Assembly: GCF_018873765.1 (NCBI RefSeq)
Contig: NC_057924.1
Location: forward strand, 1,550,001 to 1,614,000
DNA from: Telopea speciosissima
Taxonomy: Eukaryota; Streptophyta; Magnoliopsida; Proteales; Proteaceae
DNA: 64,000 bases
Direction of reading: 5' to 3'
The notes under the pieces were generated by a model. The model was not told the origin of the DNA, did no database searches, and was given only the letters and a program-made list of their open reading frames with translations. Positions 49,799 to 62,400 of the stretch are shown here, in pieces. Positions within the stretch are counted from its first letter, which is position 1. Each line of letters begins with the position of its first letter. Made by a program: the position numbers and the translations under genes.

Positions 49799-51384
49799 CA
49801 ACTTGACATTGCATCAAGTGGCCACCCCAAAACTGGCGGTCAAATGGAGTGCTTCAATGCCCTCCTCGAAGATTACTTGCAACACTTTGTGCAAGCCAAC
49901 CAGAATAACTGGGTGAACTTGTTGGACGTTGCACAGTTTTACCTCAACATGCAACCGAGCTCTGTCACTCATAAAAGCCCTTTTAAGCTCGTTTCTGGCC
50001 AACAACCGTTGGCACCACACATGTTGGCCGTTGGTAACAAGGAAAACAATCTTGTAGCCCATCGATTTGTCAAGAAATGGAAAGACAATGTGGAAATGAT
50101 TAAGGTCTATCTGGATAAAGCTGCCCACTGCATGAATAAGTGGGCCGATAAGAAAAGGAGACCTGATAAGTTCAACGTTGGTGATATGATCCTGGTGAAG
50201 CTACGGCCCGAGCAACTCAAGACACTTCGAGGCACATTTGCGAAGTTGGTACGTCGCTACGAAGGTCCCTTCCCCATCATCAAACGGGTTGGCAAGGTCT
50301 CTTATCAGGTGTAACTCCATGTCTGGCTCCAACAACTTCATCCAATTTTCCATGCTAGTTGCTTAAAGCCATACCATGCTGATCCAGATGATCCAGCTTG
50401 AAACACTTCAAAGTGCCCTCCAACGGTAGTGAAGTTTACCCCAACAAAAGACGTCAAATACATTATAGTTGAGCGACGAATGCAAGTTAGTTTTACCCCA
50501 CAGACCTTCGTTGATGGAGTACCTAGTCAAGTGGAAGGGCGTGCTAGAGTCTAAAGCAAGTTGGAAACCAGTGACGTCTCTATTAGCCTTCCCCGACAAG
50601 ATCGAAGAGTACCTTCAAAATGAGTTGACAAGGGCGTCAACATTACAAGTGGGGGAGAATGTCACAACTGTTTTGTCAAGCGCTGTTCGCATGACCTACG
50701 GTAGTGTCACAGGTGGGGGTTGAGGGGTAGTCGTGGCATGGGGATGGTGCCTGATGGTATTTTTGTAATTACTTTTCTATGAGTATGATTTTTCAGGGGG
50801 GTCATGTCTCCTTCCGAAAAGTAAAAAGCATAAAAGCATCCTTATAGGGGAGTAACAGGTTGTTTAGGAGTGTAGCCTTTGGTAGTCTGCCCCTATGCAA
50901 GCGGCGTGAGGCCCCATTGTCCTGCTACACACTTCGCTTGGTGATCGATGCCCTTTAGATTGCTAGGTTGTAATGTTTTTCTTCTATTAATGAAAGTGCT
51001 TTGTCTTCCCACCATTTGTGTGTCTTTGCCTTGCTTTTTTCTTTCCCTTTTATGGCTTGTTTAGGCTGACTCATAGCATCGTGAGCTAGTGAGTGTCGCA
51101 CTGACATCCAATTGTGTAGATCCGTGAAACTTGGCGAGTTTGCGACGGAAGTTTGACATCCCCTGGACCTGGCTACCAACTGCCATATAACTATTTTAAA
51201 TTTGGGCAAGAGAACACTGGTGGGCATAGGGATGGATGGACAATACGAGACATAATGATTATGGTAAATCGACAGGATGGGTGGGTGAATCGCATCAATT
51301 GCATCAACGACATGATGATCATAGTTCAAGGTGATGCTCGGCATTGAGGCTACGCAGTCCCTAGCCAATGAGAGTGCACAAGGG

Positions 51385-51497
51385 TATCAAAATGGATGGA
51401 TTTTTATTTCACTGAGCCGGTGTAGTAATTTTGTGCGCTCCTATGTCTAGCACAGTCTCCATGCAGCCTGACAATGATCTTTTTCCCTTTAAATTTT
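51385..51497. repeat. Dispersed repeat family A, right-half copy
   Basis: ATGGATTTTTATTTCACTGAG, CTATGTCTAGCACAGTCTCC, then ATGCAGCCTGACAATGATC and TTTTTCCC match the right half of the copy at 38619-38817. The left half is missing. Confidence 0.5.
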
Positions 51498-51884
51498 GTT
51501 TCATTTTCTTTTATATAATTGGAATTTAAAGTATCTCATACATTCTAACTTGCACGATGTATGATAAGATTAAGTATTTAGTTGTTATATTGTGTTTATT
51601 TCGTCAATTGGGAGGTTTTCATTTGAGACCTGGTATTCTGCATTCTATTATTCTATTTGTTGAATGATTTGTTGCATAGTGAATATATGCTCATATTTTT
51701 GCTTCGAGGTTTATATAAAGAATCATATTAAACAAGTATTGCTTGACTTTTCACAATTCCTTACTACCAACTCAATTTCGATGTTGGCCAGACATTATAT
51801 CAATATTCTCTATATGGATCATAAGCCTTTCTTAGATTTGGATATGATTTTTTATGTTAACAAGGCCTAATTGGAATAATTGGA

Positions 51885-52040
51885 AAAAGGGAAAAATGTT
51901 CTCTGCACATGAGGGTGGGCAAAATGATCACCCCCCCCCCCCCAATGGCCGAAATGATGTGTCCGTCCAACCCCATGTGTCTGGGCACAATCTGCGCCCC
52001 TATGCGCTCCCAGACAAAGAACATCATCCCTTCAAAAGAT
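51885..52040. repeat. Dispersed repeat family B copy
   Basis: Starts GGAAAAAGGGAAAAATGTTC and shares CCCATGTGTCTGGGCAC with the copy at 13856-13999. It contains a run of 13 C at 51931-51943. Confidence 0.5.
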
Positions 52041-53465
52041 TAAAACAAAGACATGAAGTGTTGAGGGTTATACAAATCTCCTTAGCTCAATGTCAATCCT
52101 GCAATTCTTGATGCATAAATTTTACAAATTTATCAGGATTGGATAACAATGAAAAGGACATTAAGTTGTGTTTGGTATGCATTATCGGAATAAATTCTAA
52201 AACAAGAAGAACAAAATGAAGAATAACAGCAATGATTCAGATGTGAATGATTCAGATGCTCAAATCTGAAACCACCCTCTGTTTTGGATTCTAAATTAAT
52301 GGTGAAGCCATTGATTTATATCAATTTTGAGCGAAAACAATGAACAAATTATGAGCTTAGTCAGTGGCTGGGCTGCTATGATCTTGATAGGCAAACTATC
52401 ATCTGATCAAGGTTCATACCATTACTGGCAAGGTGACGATTCCCTCTTTGTTTGTTCTAACTCTATTAGCGTATTATAAATGATAGGTTAGTGATTCATT
52501 ACTTCTTGGTGGGCTGAAAATGAAATTTTATAGAGATCACCAATAATCCAAGCTTTGTCAATGGAAGAACAGTAAGCTCAGGATCCTCCTCTCCTGAGTC
52601 CTCTGTCACTATAACATACCATAACTTGCTGTGTATTTAAATGGAAAGAAAAAGAGCTCTTCGCATTTATTGGCCCATTGAGAGCCCGGCTGCCTCCACT
52701 GTGATGCAAGGATGCGCTGCCCCTACCTGTTTCCCTACCAAGTGCCCACTTCACTACATTTTGCAACTCAGCAATAGGCATCATAGTCATAAAAGATAAA
52801 ACACTGCATCAGTACCCGTATCAGTTTCGAAAAAAACCTTTAGGTATTAGGTATGGCTTCCCAAGTCTGTTAACTAATTATCTGTGTCATGACCAAAAAA
52901 TATTTCTACTTCTCTTATACCAATTACAACAGTTTGTCATACATCATCATCATCATCATCTCTTACTATCAAAATTTAATTTACAGGTAAGACAGTGGAA
53001 GAAAAAGAAGGAAAACCCACCAACTTCATCTTACCTTCAGGAGTCCCTATAGACCTAAAAGAGGAGAAAAAAGGAAGGGGAAAAAAAACCCATAAAGCTA
53101 TTCACCACCCAGAGTAATTCAAAAATAAAGGGCTAGAATTTCTATTCAGAACAGAAAAAATATAAAATGGGGAAAAAAGAAAAGGACCAGCACCAGCAGC
53201 AAGCAAGTAAACACCTGCACATGGCTCCTCAACTAACTTAAAATGGTCAATATCAGTCACAGGTAAATCTCACCTTCCATCCCAATCCCCGAGCATCCTC
53301 CCCCACTTGACACAATTTCCCATCCATCTATATATTTACACTCAGATAATGGCGATGTCATAGATTTTTTCCCGATGTTCCCCTCCACCCAAACTCCATG
53401 TATCTCCAAGAATTCCAAGATCGATTTCTATTTCTTGGTTTCACTCTCCACAAAGAATCCCCCTT

Positions 53466-56400
53466 TCAGTAATTATTAGTCCAATTCATCTGAGCACGCT
53501 GAGGCTGCTGATAGACACCAGCTGGGGGTCCCACCATTTCAACAGCTCCAGCCATTGTCTGAGACTGTTGCAGCAGTGGATGGACACTTGCCGCAGCCAC
53601 CGTCTGTGCAGGGTGATAGATTCCAGCAAATGCACCATGGCCAGCCTGTGTAGGGGCAAAGGCCACATGCTGACCCTGAGGAGGAAGGTTGTAGAAAGAG
53701 CTAGCCTGCAGACCAGAGATGTCTCTTCCTGGTGCAGGAATCCAGACCGCCGATCCTTCACTCTGTGTAAATCGGTCAAAAGTTAGTTATCTGCCAACTC
53801 TAATTTCCAGAATACAGTGGCAAAATAAAGAAATACATTAGAGTTCAAAACTGGCTTGATCTGATACAACTGTTTGATATATCGATATATTCCTCAGTAT
53901 CTTAATAGTTTTGAGATGAAAAGTGGAAAAGCTTAGAAAGATCAAACACAAAATTCAGCGACTCAAGGTGCTTTACGAGTGGCCTCAAACTGGAGATAAG
54001 TTGAATGATTGCCATTTGATGTGGTATAGGCATTTGACATGGAGGTCAATCAGTACACAGTAAGAAGTGATACCATGCAGATTACAGGAGTTAAAATCCA
54101 AGTGAAGAATAACATATATGAATTGGCTCTGCACTGACAATAAACATAGCTTTAATCAAAGTAGAATGGCAGAACAGGGTCCCTACAACCAAGCACATTA
54201 ACAAATGTTCGTATAAATTTCAATTATAATAAGTAATAAGTCTAGCCAAGAATCCTACAATATTGACAATTATTTTCATGAGTATCAGCAGCTTGATTAG
54301 ATTGAAACACATGTATAACATCTCTACTTATTTGCAATTCAAAATAATATTTCTGTTACGAAGGACCTCGAAACAAAATCATATATGAAATGTCACAATC
54401 ATTCGTACCAAATACCAAATTTTGAGTCGAAATTGCTGAAGAGTTTCAAATTTGTTAAAAAAACTTACAAATCTTTGAGAATTCAAACCTCTCCCAAACT
54501 CATCTAGGCTACCACCATCCCAGAACAAGATTGCAAAGAGATATTTAGGTTGAAACTACGATTAAATGTTATCATCTTGGTCCAATTTTTTTATTAGATT
54601 TAAGCAATGTTTGAATACTTAAGAGTCTTACACTAGCAAAATAGGGGCAAAACCAAACTACCTCTTTGAGTGTTCATTTGACTTTCATCTAATTTTTCAT
54701 ACATGCGTATTTGTGTTTAAATAAGCATCACCTAAAGTTTTATTTCAAAGTTCTTAGTAATTCCCTTATTTCCACTCATTTACCAAATTTGGACAGATTT
54801 TGTCCATTTCGATGAAATATTTTGATTTCAACATGAGTCGAAATGACCTACCCAGTGGAAATCTTACACCTATTGTGTTGCCTGAAATTCCAATCCATTC
54901 ATCAAGTGGAGCAGAGCGGAAGGCAAAAGAACTCACATAAAGGACTGGAAAAGCTTTGCTGCAGAAGGCAAAGAAAGCGAAAGGAATACAAACCTGCTGG
55001 CCAGTGATGTAGACATTATTTTCCTTGAACTGAGAAGCTGCAACATCGTCATTTCCTGCAGAGTTTCCTGTGTTTGTGGCAGGACTGGGAGGGTAACCAG
55101 CAGGGGAGGAGCTGCATGGTCCATAACCAGTGGCCACTCCTATGTGTGTTGAGTTGCTGGTATTAGTTCCAGGTTTGTATTGAGAAAGAGAGTATTTGAC
55201 ACCAGTGGCAGCAGCTGCTGAAGGAGGTGGATATACATTGCCTGTTGGTGGTTGCTGAGGGAACGCAGTGTTGCTTAGAAAATGGTGAATGGTTGGAGGT
55301 GGTACATAGAATGGGGAGAAATACTGGCTATATGGCATGTAGTTAGGAGGATAATGAGAGATATGAACTCCAGCAGGCTGCCTGAAAACAGGAACTGGTT
55401 GCGGAGTTACAGCTATAGAGCTCTGCATCACACCCGCAGCTTGACTCACCAGTGGAGTTGGAGCTGTAGTAGACAGGACCAAGGAGTTGCCACTCTGCAA
55501 TTGGACACCAAAGTATAAGGCCAGGAAAACATGCACATTTACTCAACAAAAATCTAAGAGGTGCATAGATTGATTTAACACAGAGAAAGGTTCTTGGAGC
55601 TGCTGGAACTAGAACTAAGACTGTAGAATACATAATGAACCAATGGAAAGTTCACATGGGCTAACTAAAAAGATAACCAGTATTAAGCCCTGAATAACCA
55701 TTATAAATGTCAAATTTCAGTCAACTTTGTTTTTTTCATTATTTAAGTGCCACTTGTCAACTCTCTCTCATATATTGAGAATTCTTTAACATTCAAAATT
55801 TCCTAAAACAAAGAAAGTTCTAGGACTATTTTTTAGCATACATTTGCACTCACATTCACCATCACCAGGGACAATCACCAAAGCCCGGAGCAAATGAGTC
55901 ACATCTGAGAAATGGCTATGGCTCTCATTCTTAAAAAAGAAGGGGGTGGGTCTGGTTCTCACATTGCTCTGAAGCACATGGTTAGTGTTAAAAGACAGCT
56001 GAACTAAATCAGTCAGAGTCGGTTTATTAGCAATTAATTTTGTTTCTTTGCAAAGCAATTTCTATAAAAATTAGAAGTGGGTTGGATTATAATTAAATTC
56101 AGCTATGAGTAGGAGTTGGTCGAAGTCCTATTACAAATTGAGGTTTTTTAAAAATCTATAAAAAGGTCACAGCTTGTCCTGCAGGTAATGTCTGTTCCTT
56201 GTCAAAGCACAACCTGGGTTTAAATCCCTCCACTCTGGGTTTGAATCCCTTCACTTCTCCCCACCCCCAATAAAACCCTCAAAAAATATTGTTATTGCCA
56301 GCCAAGTATCCACCAGCTCAACCAAGCAGCAAGAAAATCCCTATCTTAAAATTGTTCTAACTGACCCATTTGGGCAAGCCACATCAGCCATCACATGGAA

Positions 56401-59400
56401 ATGCTGGCCTTATTTATGAAATTGTGGCAGAAAAAAATTTTCCCAAGTGTGTTTTCTATGGTGGATGCGTCTCCATCAAAAGGGGCCATTGCTTGGAACA
56501 ATGGTAAAAGGTTCGGGCTGCCAGGGCATATGCCCAGGTTCGAGTCTTGAGAGCAGCCACTTTACACCAAAAAAAAATGCCAAAGGTTAGGACCATCTCC
56601 AAGTCACCCCTCCCAAGACCCCACATGGGCGGGACTAGAAGTGGGTAATGCCCCTTATGCATCTCCATCAAAATTTAACTCCTTATTGAGAGATGGAGAC
56701 AGAGAAATGACCCACATGTACTCAATTCTAAGCATCCAAATGTCAGAGGACAGCCAATTCCTATTGGGACATGTAAGTTAGCCCACAGAAAACAAAACCC
56801 CTTGGATGCTTAGGATCACCCAAACGAGTGTAAGCTTTTGTTACAGGCATTGGAAGAAAAAAGAAAGGTTATTGATAAAATTAGGAGCTAGTAAGAATGG
56901 ACAGGTGTTGGTAAATAGCGATCCAAGCGGTTGCCTGAAATATGAATCATCCAAACTGATAAGCATGTGTGCCAGAAACAACTCATTGTGGTACCTTTTC
57001 CCATGTATGTAAATATAAATGAACAAGGCCTTTACACACCCTTCAATCTTCCCACATGAGGATTTCAAAAAATTCTTTAAGAACCCCAGTAACATTTAAA
57101 TCATTCACATACCGGACAAAATAAATATTTAAATTGATTGATATGAACAAACCTCTTGAGACTGGCCAGTCTGAGAAGACAGCACTGCAATATTCCCATT
57201 GTACTTGGTTGCAGTTCCGGGAGCAAGGAAGGGAGAGAAGCGGCCATCACCATCAACACCAGGCCGGTAAAACTGTGTATAATAGCTTGCGGAGGGATCA
57301 AATGGCTGCTGAACCTAAATATTAAAAAATAATAATAATAATTAAGTACCTTATAAACCCCCCCCCCCAAAAAAAAAAAAATGATAGCCCAGAGATTGAG
57401 AGTGAGAGAGAGAGGTGCCGGGAGAAGACTTCTTTAAGAACATGATTGACCTTTGAAGTATTAAAGGGTCCAATCCAGTCTAGGAAGTATACCACAAAAA
57501 AGTAGGGTGAGATAGAAATAAAAATCAGTCTTATGGTTTAAGAGTGCAGTCCGACAGTGTAGATGAAGAACATGCTAGTTTTTTTGGAAAAGAAAGTCCA
57601 ACTGGTACAAAGATTGATCTACACCAGTTATAACATTGAACAAACCAGAGATAGCTAAGAGAATTGCCAATTGCCCTGCAATCTCATAAGGAATATGTCA
57701 TGCTATGTATCTGGGCCGTGTGTGTCTTGGTTTTGGGTCCTAACCCAGAAATTATTGTGAGGCCTCCATTACTACAATATGCTTCATGTTCAGATGATCT
57801 GGACCATCTACGAATGGGCTCAAGCTAACACATTCTCTATGCAAATAATTAAGAATGGAATGATGATTTCAGCATCTGACCCATGCATAAATTGAAACTC
57901 TGAATCTTTAATACCCTTTTCCAACTTTGCAATGAATAGAGGAAAAAAAAAATAGATGGTGGCAATAATTTGGATTAAGCTGATTCTTTGCCAGGTCAAT
58001 CTCTCAAATGGGACACAGACGGGTCCCAAGACTATGAACCATATGATAAAGTACAGGGGGGCCAGAACTGAAGATAATACCCATGTATTGGCATATGTGG
58101 AAGGCCAACACTAAATATGGGAAAATTCATTGATAAAAGACAGAGAGAAAAAGAATTGAAGGCTTACAACAAAGCTTGGGAGGCGAGAGACATCACGTGC
58201 CTGAGGCTCAGAGCTTTCAAAGGGTGCCAGCTGACCTCCTACCACAGGTGGCATGAACCCAAAACTGTAATTTGCAGCAGTATGGACAACCGAGTACTGA
58301 GGACCACCAGATGGCAAAAGCGTCTCTGGCTTGGACTCTGTGACTTGGCTGGATGAGACATCAGCCTCTCCAGATGACAAATTTTCTGGCATCTGTGTAG
58401 GTGACTGTGGATGATCAGGATACCCTTCTTCCTGAGCAGCAGGGAATGCATTGTGATTGCTGCACACAATTGCAAACAAGTTAAAATTTCAGAATTGTGG
58501 AGAGTAATAACAATAGGAACAACAGCAGACGGGAAAGTATGATAAGATTCAGAACAGTTAATGTATTTAGTGGACTAGACTTAATCTCAAACAGCCTAGC
58601 AGTAAAGATAGACCATTTACAGGAGCTGAAGTACCACCATAAAATCCACCGGAGATTCTTCTAAGATCAAAACCAACAAAATAACCACCACCATATCATC
58701 TCTAGACCTTTCATCCAGATCCCTTAGCCAGATTTAATACTAAGCATCAACAGAGTGAAATAGAATGTCTATCGTCACCAACATGCTTGGATTCTGGCAC
58801 AAAAATCCTATACAAGAATGATTTTTTTCGCAAGACTCAGTCTTAGAATTTCTTTATGTCCACAACTTGTACAATCCCAATCCATACTTCATCCTCTTCA
58901 TTATCCATCCAATACCCTTTCTGAATAATCATGTAGCAGGTAATAGCATTTGCATCATTTTCATTCCAGGAAGAAAGGATGACAACCGCAGGGAGTGTAC
59001 ATGGCCTCTAATAGAACTAGGGACATCATATTAATTGAACACTTGACAGAAAAACAAGTGTTTTCTGATACGAACCTTGAGGAAGGTTCCTCAGCAGTTT
59101 CTTCAAAACCCTGTGAGGATTCAGACAGAGGTGTAGAGCTCTTGTCACTATCAGGACCATTTGCATAGCTCATGCTGGTCCCAAAACTAGCATCAAAGCT
59201 TCCAAAACTCAATCCAGTTCTTTCTGCTTCAGGGACATGGAGGTGGGTAGGAATGATAACATGTTGACCATTGGAGAAACGTAAATCTTCCAACTTCTTC
59301 TGCAACTTTAAAGTTGCTTCTTCTGAAGCAGAGGCATTCAATAAAGGTTGTGACTGAGCGCCAGCTTCGATAGTGATAGACACACCATCAGATATCCCAA

Positions 59401-62400
59401 TGGCTCCACTAGCTTGAGAAGTATTATTGTTTGTAGGCTTTGGTTTCCACTCCTTGCCAGGGCCTACTGCTGTGGGAAAAACAAGATCACCAGTTGTATA
59501 TCCATTAATATTATTGACACAGAATAAATTAATCCAGGCAGTAACAATGATTTAAATGCATAAAAAATGCAAACCACCTGCCAACTTAGTACCCTAATCA
59601 TTGACATTTTTTTATATTCTTAATTTCTTCCATCGAACTGCAATGAATAGAATTTGCATATAGGAAATAAAGTATAACGAACAAAATTTGCAGATAGGAA
59701 ACATAGCATAGGAACGTCATATAATATCTATAATAAATGCCACAGAAAATAAAAGAGTTTGATCAATAGAAGTTGTGCAAAATACTGCAAAGTCCTAGAG
59801 TTCCAGCATTATAAAACAACTCAACTCAGCCGTATCCCAACTAAGGCTCTCTTCGTATCATTTTTATTTTTGTTTTTTTGACATAAAAACGTTTTTGCAG
59901 GCGTTTGGTATCATTTATCTATTATGACCACATTTACGCGAGTACCATTAATAAACGTCTCTCTCATTCTCTCTCTCAAACACACATGCATTCGTACACA
60001 CTTGACTACCTATATATAATATAAGATAATATAATATAAATTATATACAACAAATAGAACTCAGCCTTATCTGAACTAAATGGGATTGGTTACATGGATC
60101 CCTACCCTCCAATCAGCTCTATTCGAGGTCATACTTGATACAAGGCCTAAGTTATGCATGCCTTTTCTCACCACTTCTCCTAAGATCATTTTAGGTCTGC
60201 TCTGGCTCTTTTAGTTCCTTCAATCTGAATTAGATCACTCCTCCAAACTGGAGCATCCAAAGGCCCCTGTTGAACAGGGCCATGCCACCTCAAACGACTT
60301 TCTCGTAGCTTATCATGTATCGGAGCGACTCTTAAACCAGCTCTAATATGATCATTCCTTACTTTATCCTTCCTAGTTTTACCACTCATCCATCTCAACA
60401 TCCTCATCTCCGCCACACTGAGTTTATCTACATGATGCTTCTTAACTGCCCAACATTCCGCATCATACATCATAGCCAGTCGAATGACTAGGGCATACCC
60501 AGTGCTCGAGGCTCCCGCCACTACGGGGTTTGGGAAGGGTCATAATGTACGCAACCTTACCCCTACTTTCGCAAAGAAGTTGTTTCCAGACTCCAACCTG
60601 TAACCACTTGGTCACAATGGAACAACCTTTACTGTTGCACCAAGGCCCATCCTCAGCCGGTCGTATGACTATTCTATAAAATTTTCCTTTAAACTTTAAA
60701 GGAATACACCGATCACACAACACTATGGAAGCACCTCTCCACTTCATCCATCCTATTTTAATTCTCTATGAAACATCATCCTCTATATCACCTTCTTTAT
60801 TTATGATTGAGCCAAGATACCTAAAATAATCACTGTGGTATCTCCCTCTCATAAATTTTCACGACCTCATTATCCATCCTAACGTAACCAAAATTACACA
60901 CCATATACTCCGTCTTCGTTCTACTTATCTTAAAACCTTTTGATTCCAAGGTTGATCTCCATAACTCTAACTTGGCGTTAATCCCTGATTTAGTCTCATC
61001 CACAAAAAACATACACCAAGGAACCTCATCTTGAATGTCTTTGGTTAAATCATCCAAGATAAACGCAAACAAATAAGGGCTTAAAGCTGATCCTTGATGT
61101 AACCCAATTGTGAATTCACTACCTCCCCCCCCCCCCCCATTCTTACACCATCATATATGTTATTATATAAAAGCATATACATATATTTTATAATATATTA
61201 TATAAGCAAAAGTCTTCCTTTTATAATATATTTTATATTATATTATATGTATGATATTATATTAAATAATTATTTACTACCCATATTATGTATTATATTA
61301 TATAATTATAATATAAACGAAAAGATAATGACACCAAAGAGAACCTAAATGGGGTCGGCAACAAGGATCCTTCTTCTCCAATTATAAAACAAATAGCATA
61401 AAATATTAAAAGTTAAAACACGAAAGTTGTAAAAAAATGAATTAAAAAAAAAAATCTCTAAAACTCAATTGCAAATCTTCTATACAAACTACACAACCCC
61501 CTCCCCCAAAGTAAAGATAGAAAAAACAACAAAAAATAAAATAGTTTATGGTAGTTTTCATGGGCACAAGTTGACTGTAGGCCAGCACAGAATCTAAAAT
61601 CTAGATTATGAACAGTGAAACATTAATTAGATATGGCTTTTTGACCTGTAAAGTAGACGAGTTGATTACAAAAAAGACGCCAAAAGAAAGTGCATAGCAC
61701 AAAAAAGCAGTATAAAATTAGAAATTACCAATTTCATCATGAAGTTTCAACTTATTAGTGCCAAATTAGTCTGGGAAACATACCAACAATTGAATCACAC
61801 ACTGTAACTGTTATAGAAAATCACAAGGGCAAGGAAAAAGTAATATTTAACACTAGTAATAATTAACACTATTCTCTAACCTATATCTCTATGACAACCC
61901 TTCAGTTAATGAGCTTCACACGCATTATCAGTGCATATAGTGTGTGAAGCTTGACTATTCAACATGTCATGCAGATTATTCATTCATACATTACCTACAG
62001 AATAAAAAACCATCTCCAATTCTTCATTACATTCCTATACATATGGCAGTTTCTGTTCTTAATAGCATATTTTCTTCCAAGAATAAATAATTGGTCAAAC
62101 TTTGAGTCCTCATACTTGCACTTTCCTGATGATATTGTCACTTAACTCTGTACTCTTGCTTTGCCAAATGAATGTGCATAATTATACAAATAAAGGAAAT
62201 ATTCACATCAACACTAAAGGTCAACACACAGAAAGAAGACTGTAATTCAACTAATTCAACATGTAGGTTTCAGTTTAATATCCAAACAGGTACATCTCTT
62301 CTTCCTTGTTTGAAAATGTTAATTGAGAATATTTGGAAGTAAACCTGTGATTCACATACATGACAAAGGACCCCCCAACACACTAAGATCAAGGTTGGAA

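Larger units (their letters stand above)
38818..51158 (+). mobile_element. Chromovirus (Gypsy) 3' remnant, split by a younger LTR element
   Basis: A fossil Gypsy element of the chromodomain-bearing kind. The left piece (38818-39066) and the right piece (from 49804) are both integrase-region sequence. They meet at the insertion point of the younger element, marked by the 5-bp duplication CAACT (39062-39066 and 49799-49803). Further right lie a chromodomain-like segment (around 50508-50640: EYLVKWKGV), a purine tract (GTGGGGGAGAA) and a probable 3' LTR (50660-51158, ends TGTCA/TGACA). Gag, protease and reverse transcriptase are absent. It is 5'-truncated, broken in several places, and older than its insertion. 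Confidence 0.85.
51159..53465. other. Intergenic region and 3' flank of the GIP1-like gene
   Basis: No gene supported. It contains a family A half copy (51385-51497), a family B copy (51885-52040) and the presumed 3' UTR of the GIP1-like gene near its right end. Confidence 0.6.

Noticed and set aside
50812-50945. Possible additional family A repeat (GCCCCTATGCAAG block)
   Set aside because: It lies wholly inside the chromovirus 3' LTR and lacks the other blocks in order; similarity is probably chance.
56482-56656. Possible tRNA gene from the GGTTCGAGTCT motif
   Set aside because: No cloverleaf can be built, and a 17-bp target duplication flanks it; a SINE is the better call.
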